A stretch of DNA of 15,716 nucleotides from CAYVJW01 sp964451885 (lineage in GTDB: Bacteria > Patescibacteriota > Gracilibacteria > UBA4473): positions 1 through 15,716 of the forward strand of contig CAYVJW010000031.1 in NCBI GenBank assembly GCA_964451885.1. Direction: 5' to 3'. Shown piece after piece: positions 13,632-15,716 of this stretch. The position numbers and the translations under genes are program-made. Within the stretch, counting starts at the first letter, position 1. The number at the start of each line of letters is the position of its first letter. The notes below the pieces were generated by a model. That model was not told the DNA's origin. It saw only the letters and a program-made list of their open reading frames with translations, and searched no databases.

Positions 13632-15087
13632 TATTTTTATTCAAAGCTTCCCGATGTTCCTCCGCCAACCTCCTCCCTATATCCACAAAACTTTCCCCCT
13701 GCTGTTTCATTTCCTCAAGCAGTCGGCTTGAAGGAAGAAGCGCTTTATTATTCAGTTTTTCAGCTTCAGAGTCTACAACAGGAACATATTTTTCCGTCCC
13801 CAAATTCTGGTCGAGGAGTTCAGCTATGGCTCGTAATTTTTGAAAAATTTCATTCCCCCAATCTTTCAATAAAATATTTTCTGCTTTGCATTTTTTAAGC
13901 TCCAGGCCGAGAATCCTGCCTTCCAAAGCAACTAACCTCTGATTTCTGTTAACGCAATCCCTTTCTTCTTTATCCAAAAGAACATTTTCTTCAAACAAAC
14001 AAAACAGAAAAAACACCTGAAGAAAATGAAGCTTTGCCAAATTTGTCCCCACAGCTTCGAAAGGATCCAAATCTAAAGCCCGAATTTCAATATGGTTTAT
14101 CCCTCTTTTTTCCAACGCATCAAGCTGGATTTCCCCTAGCTGAAGATGTTGTTTAAAACGAATAGGGGAGTAATACTCATTTTCTATCTGCAACAGATTA
14201 TCATTCAGCTGCACTTGTTTCTTGTCACGAAAAAGTCCGAGTTTTGTATAAGGTTCATGCTTTAATGAAAGCGCTCTCCGAATATCTGAAATATGATTTT
14301 CTAAATTATCATAAGAAATACGGAATTTATATTGTCGGGTATTGGAATATCCGTATTTACTCATTCGCAGGGAGATAGCATTTTCTTTATGAAACTCAGT
14401 AATAACTCTTAGTTCCGGACAACGGTGCCAAAAGGCCTCAAGTCCATCAATAACATCCGTTTCATAGCTCTCGTCTACTACAGGCGAGGCTCCAAAGAGA
14501 TAAACCAGCATCCATCGGTATCTCATGAAATTTCTGGCCAGGGCAAAATAGATTTCATTAACAAAATCTTGCTTTTTACTTTCTTGATCAAAATTTTTAT
14601 ACAAAAAATCAAAGAGCCTATCTGAAAAAGAAAAATTATAATGCAGCCCGCAGATCATCTGCATTTTTTTACCGTATCTTAGCGCAATCCCCCGGCGATA
14701 AATTTCTTTCTTTCGCGCTTCCTCTGAAGTACCGTAACGGGCAATAGGGATTTTATCTTCTTCCGGAAGCTTCCCGGGCATGCTAAAAGGCCAAAGCAAT
14801 TCATCACCAAGATTGTTAACCGCAAAAAAATGAATCTGTTGTAAGTAGTGGAATACGTCTTCTATGCAGTTAAAAGGAGGTGTGATTAGTTCGAGTTGGC
14901 TTTCCGAAAAATCAGTTGTTATGAGATCACTATTACCAAACTTCTGAGGATGAGGAGTCAGAGCTAATGCTCCGTCAGGAGTAATCCTCAAAGATTCTTT
15001 CTCCAACCCCCATTTCCCGGAAAGTAATAAGCCGCTGTTCTCGTTTTTTGAGAAAAGAGTTAGAAGTTCTGAGAAGTTCCAGTTCAT
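13609..15087 (-). CDS. gshA: Glutamate-cysteine ligase
   Basis: It joins glutamate and cysteine with ATP to form gamma-glutamylcysteine. The 492-residue protein belongs to the E. coli-type GshA family, also found as the N-terminal half of GshF. Matching blocks are GLEKESLR (27-34), TTDFSESQLELITPP (57-71), MQMICGLHYNFSF (142-154), IENEYYSPIRFK (301-312) and HIEIRALDLDPFEAVG (332-347). The frame is open 16 codons upstream to a TTG at 15135. That extension is rejected because MNWNFSELLTLF fits the family N-terminus and a good promoter lies within the extension. The final residues NNELRIMN are encoded by a spacer-like AT repeat. It heads the minus-strand genes and is followed after 2 nt by the ATP-grasp ligase. 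Confidence 0.93.
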   Translation of the reverse strand: MNWNFSELLTLFSKNENSGLLLSGKWGLEKESLRITPDGALALTPHPQKFGNSDLITTDFSESQLELITPPFNCIEDVFHYLQQIHFFAVNNLGDELLWPFSMPGKLPEEDKIPIARYGTSEEARKKEIYRRGIALRYGKKMQMICGLHYNFSFSDRLFDFLYKNFDQESKKQDFVNEIYFALARNFMRYRWMLVYLFGASPVVDESYETDVIDGLEAFWHRCPELRVITEFHKENAISLRMSKYGYSNTRQYKFRISYDNLENHISDIRRALSLKHEPYTKLGLFRDKKQVQLNDNLLQIENEYYSPIRFKQHLQLGEIQLDALEKRGINHIEIRALDLDPFEAVGTNLAKLHFLQVFFLFCLFEENVLLDKEERDCVNRNQRLVALEGRILGLELKKCKAENILLKDWGNEIFQKLRAIAELLDQNLGTEKYVPVVDSEAEKLNNKALLPSSRLLEEMKQQGESFVDIGRRLAEEHREALNKNNELRIMN

Positions 15088-15116
15088 GTAAATGAGATAG
15101 TACTTAAAATAAAGGC

Positions 15117-15145
15117 AGAATAGTAATTTTTTCAAAAAAAGTCAA
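15117..15145 (-). promoter_or_regulatory. gshA: Promoter of gshA
   Basis: On the minus strand TTGACT (15145-15140) and TATTCT (15122-15117) are 17 bases apart. They match the sigma-70 consensus at 5 of 6 and 4 of 6 positions. Initiation near 15110 leaves a leader of about 23 nt before ATG 15087. It diverges from the promoter at 15201-15228, with about 55 bases between them. Confidence 0.55.
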
Positions 15146-15200
15146 TAATTAGCTGCAGATATTTCCAAAAACTGGCAAAGTTCCATTTTGATGTGATGTG

Positions 15201-15228
15201 TTGAGAAGTAAACTGATAAAAATATAAA
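15201..15228 (+). promoter_or_regulatory. Promoter of the 87-aa gene
   Basis: TTGAGA (15201-15206) and TATAAA (15223-15228) are 16 bases apart, each matching the consensus at 5 of 6 positions. Initiation is expected near 15235, only about 4 bases before the ATG at 15239, so the message is almost leaderless if that start is used. Confidence 0.5.
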
Positions 15229-15238
15229 ATAAAGACTT

Positions 15239-15502
15239 ATGTTTGAATCAGTAAAAAAAATATTTCGGAAAGAAACGATAATGGGACGGAAGATAAGTGC
15301 AGAAGAATATTTGATACCAGAAAATCTACATGGATTTTTCGAAGTAAGAACTATCCGAAAAAAGAAACAGGAATTCTGTTTAGAACTTGTAGAAAAGAAA
15401 GATCAAATTCCTATTGAGGCTAAAGAGAGGGAGAATTTGGTATTGAATGGTTGTAACTATTCAGCACTATTAACCGAAAAACTCGCAGTATACAATAAAT
15501 AA
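15239..15502 (+). CDS. Small hypothetical protein, 87 aa
   Basis: I do not firmly recognise this protein. It is basic at the N-terminus (MFESVKKIFRKE), then reads GRKISAEEYLIPENLHGFFEV, KKKQEFCLELVEKK and LVLNGCNYSALLTEKLAVYNK. There is no signal peptide or membrane segment. A second start at ATG 15281 (MGRKIS..., 73 aa) is preceded by a purine-rich GGAAAG and may be the real one. The pattern PEN-L-x2-F(F)E ... EK-x-x-I-P ... LVLNG loosely recalls the N-terminal domain of some insertion-sequence transposases, in which case it would be a remnant, but the resemblance is weak. It diverges from gshA and ends about 100 bases before the next gene, which has its own promoter. Confidence 0.5.
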   Translation: MFESVKKIFRKETIMGRKISAEEYLIPENLHGFFEVRTIRKKKQEFCLELVEKKDQIPIEAKERENLVLNGCNYSALLTEKLAVYNK

Positions 15503-15546
15503 CATGTACTTGCAAGCCATTTTAGGGGTATTTAGAGTAATTTTGG

Positions 15547-15574
15547 TTTACAGAAAAATTCGAAGTAGTATAAT
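15547..15574 (+). promoter_or_regulatory. Near-consensus promoter of the last gene
   Basis: TTTACA (15547-15552) and a perfect TATAAT (15569-15574) are separated by 16 bases, which makes this one of the best promoters in the window. Transcription should start near 15580. The -10 overlaps the left arm of a perfect inverted repeat. Confidence 0.65.
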
Positions 15575-15600
15575 AGGGATATAATTTCTAATCCCTATTA
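15571..15600. promoter_or_regulatory. Inverted repeat at the promoter, operator or leader hairpin
   Basis: TAATAGGGAT (15571-15580) and ATCCCTATTA (15591-15600) are exact reverse complements around a 10-base spacer. The left arm covers most of the -10 and the expected start site, and the right arm ends 3 bases before the ATG at 15604. This suits a repressor operator, possibly autoregulatory, or an RNA hairpin at the start codon. Confidence 0.5.
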
Positions 15601-15603
15601 ACC

Positions 15604-15716
15604 ATGACAAAGAAAGCAGGTAAAACAACTATGATTACTAAGAAGCGAGCTAAAAAAAGTCACCCCAAGTTCGACAAATATTTTGTACACATTAGCTCCC
15701 AGAGAGGGCTAATCTA
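15604..15716 (+). CDS. Start of a basic protein, cut by the window end
   Basis: The frame is open from ATG 15604 to the end of the window (37 codons). The visible part is strongly basic (MTKKAGKTTMITKKRAKKSH) and then reads PKFDKYFVHISSQRGLI. It has no signal peptide. A near-consensus promoter and an operator-like inverted repeat lie directly upstream, and the leader has no Shine-Dalgarno sequence. The basic start could suit a nucleic-acid-binding protein, but too little is present to name a family. Confidence 0.55.
   Translation, partial: MTKKAGKTTMITKKRAKKSHPKFDKYFVHISSQRGLI

Noticed and set aside
15088..15135. N-terminal extension of GshA that looks like a signal peptide (MKKLLFCLYFKYYLIY)
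   Set aside because: It starts with TTG, contains the gshA -10 element and lies upstream of the family-conserved N-terminus. GshA is cytoplasmic.

Overview
The window is an AT-rich stretch of bacterial chromosome with densely packed, uninterrupted genes. It most likely comes from an uncultured lineage of the Patescibacteria/CPR type. That is an inference from three things. Spacers are short and built of micro-repeats. Almost no gene has a Shine-Dalgarno sequence. The gene content is a minimal glycogen set like that of small-genome bacteria and methanogens. TGA behaves as a stop codon (it ends the GH15 gene and is absent inside the long ORFs), so a UGA-recoded lineage is unlikely. No rRNA, tRNA or CRISPR was seen.

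Left edge (1-960): two small divergent unknown genes, then about 430 bases with no intact gene. This stretch is not empty. It holds a good promoter placed directly before an intrinsic terminator (a candidate small RNA of about 55 nt), a small minus-strand gene broken by one frameshift, and the promoter of the next operon.

Plus-strand alpha-glucan operon (962-6532): a GT4 glycogen-synthase-like glycosyltransferase, a GH57 alpha-amylase/glucanotransferase, a GH15 glucoamylase and a ROK sugar kinase. A large 614-residue protein of unknown function follows (6636-8480). It faces the minus-strand genes across a strong intrinsic terminator.

Minus-strand genes (8531-15087), read right to left: glutamate-cysteine ligase (gshA), a free-standing GshF-type ATP-grasp ligase only 2 nt downstream, a lipoprotein with five WNG-x-x-W propeller-like repeats, a short alpha-glucan phosphorylase and galU. 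The two strands together form a near-complete storage-polysaccharide cycle. GalU supplies UDP-glucose, the GT4 enzyme polymerises it, phosphorylase returns glucose-1-phosphate, GH57 and GH15 cut to glucose, and the ROK kinase traps glucose as glucose-6-phosphate. Phosphoglucomutase and an obvious GH13 branching enzyme are not in the window. The gsh pair should make gamma-glutamylcysteine and glutathione, or a related thiol.

Right edge (15239-15716): a small unknown gene, then the start of another gene whose consensus promoter overlaps a perfect 10-bp inverted repeat.

Most worth following up: a perfect 28-bp palindrome inserted in frame in the GH57 gene; a phosphorylase whose conserved N-terminus continues upstream of the only ATG with no canonical start codon; the two-gene split of GshF; the candidate small RNA; gene tails made of spacer micro-repeats; and the general lack of Shine-Dalgarno sequences.
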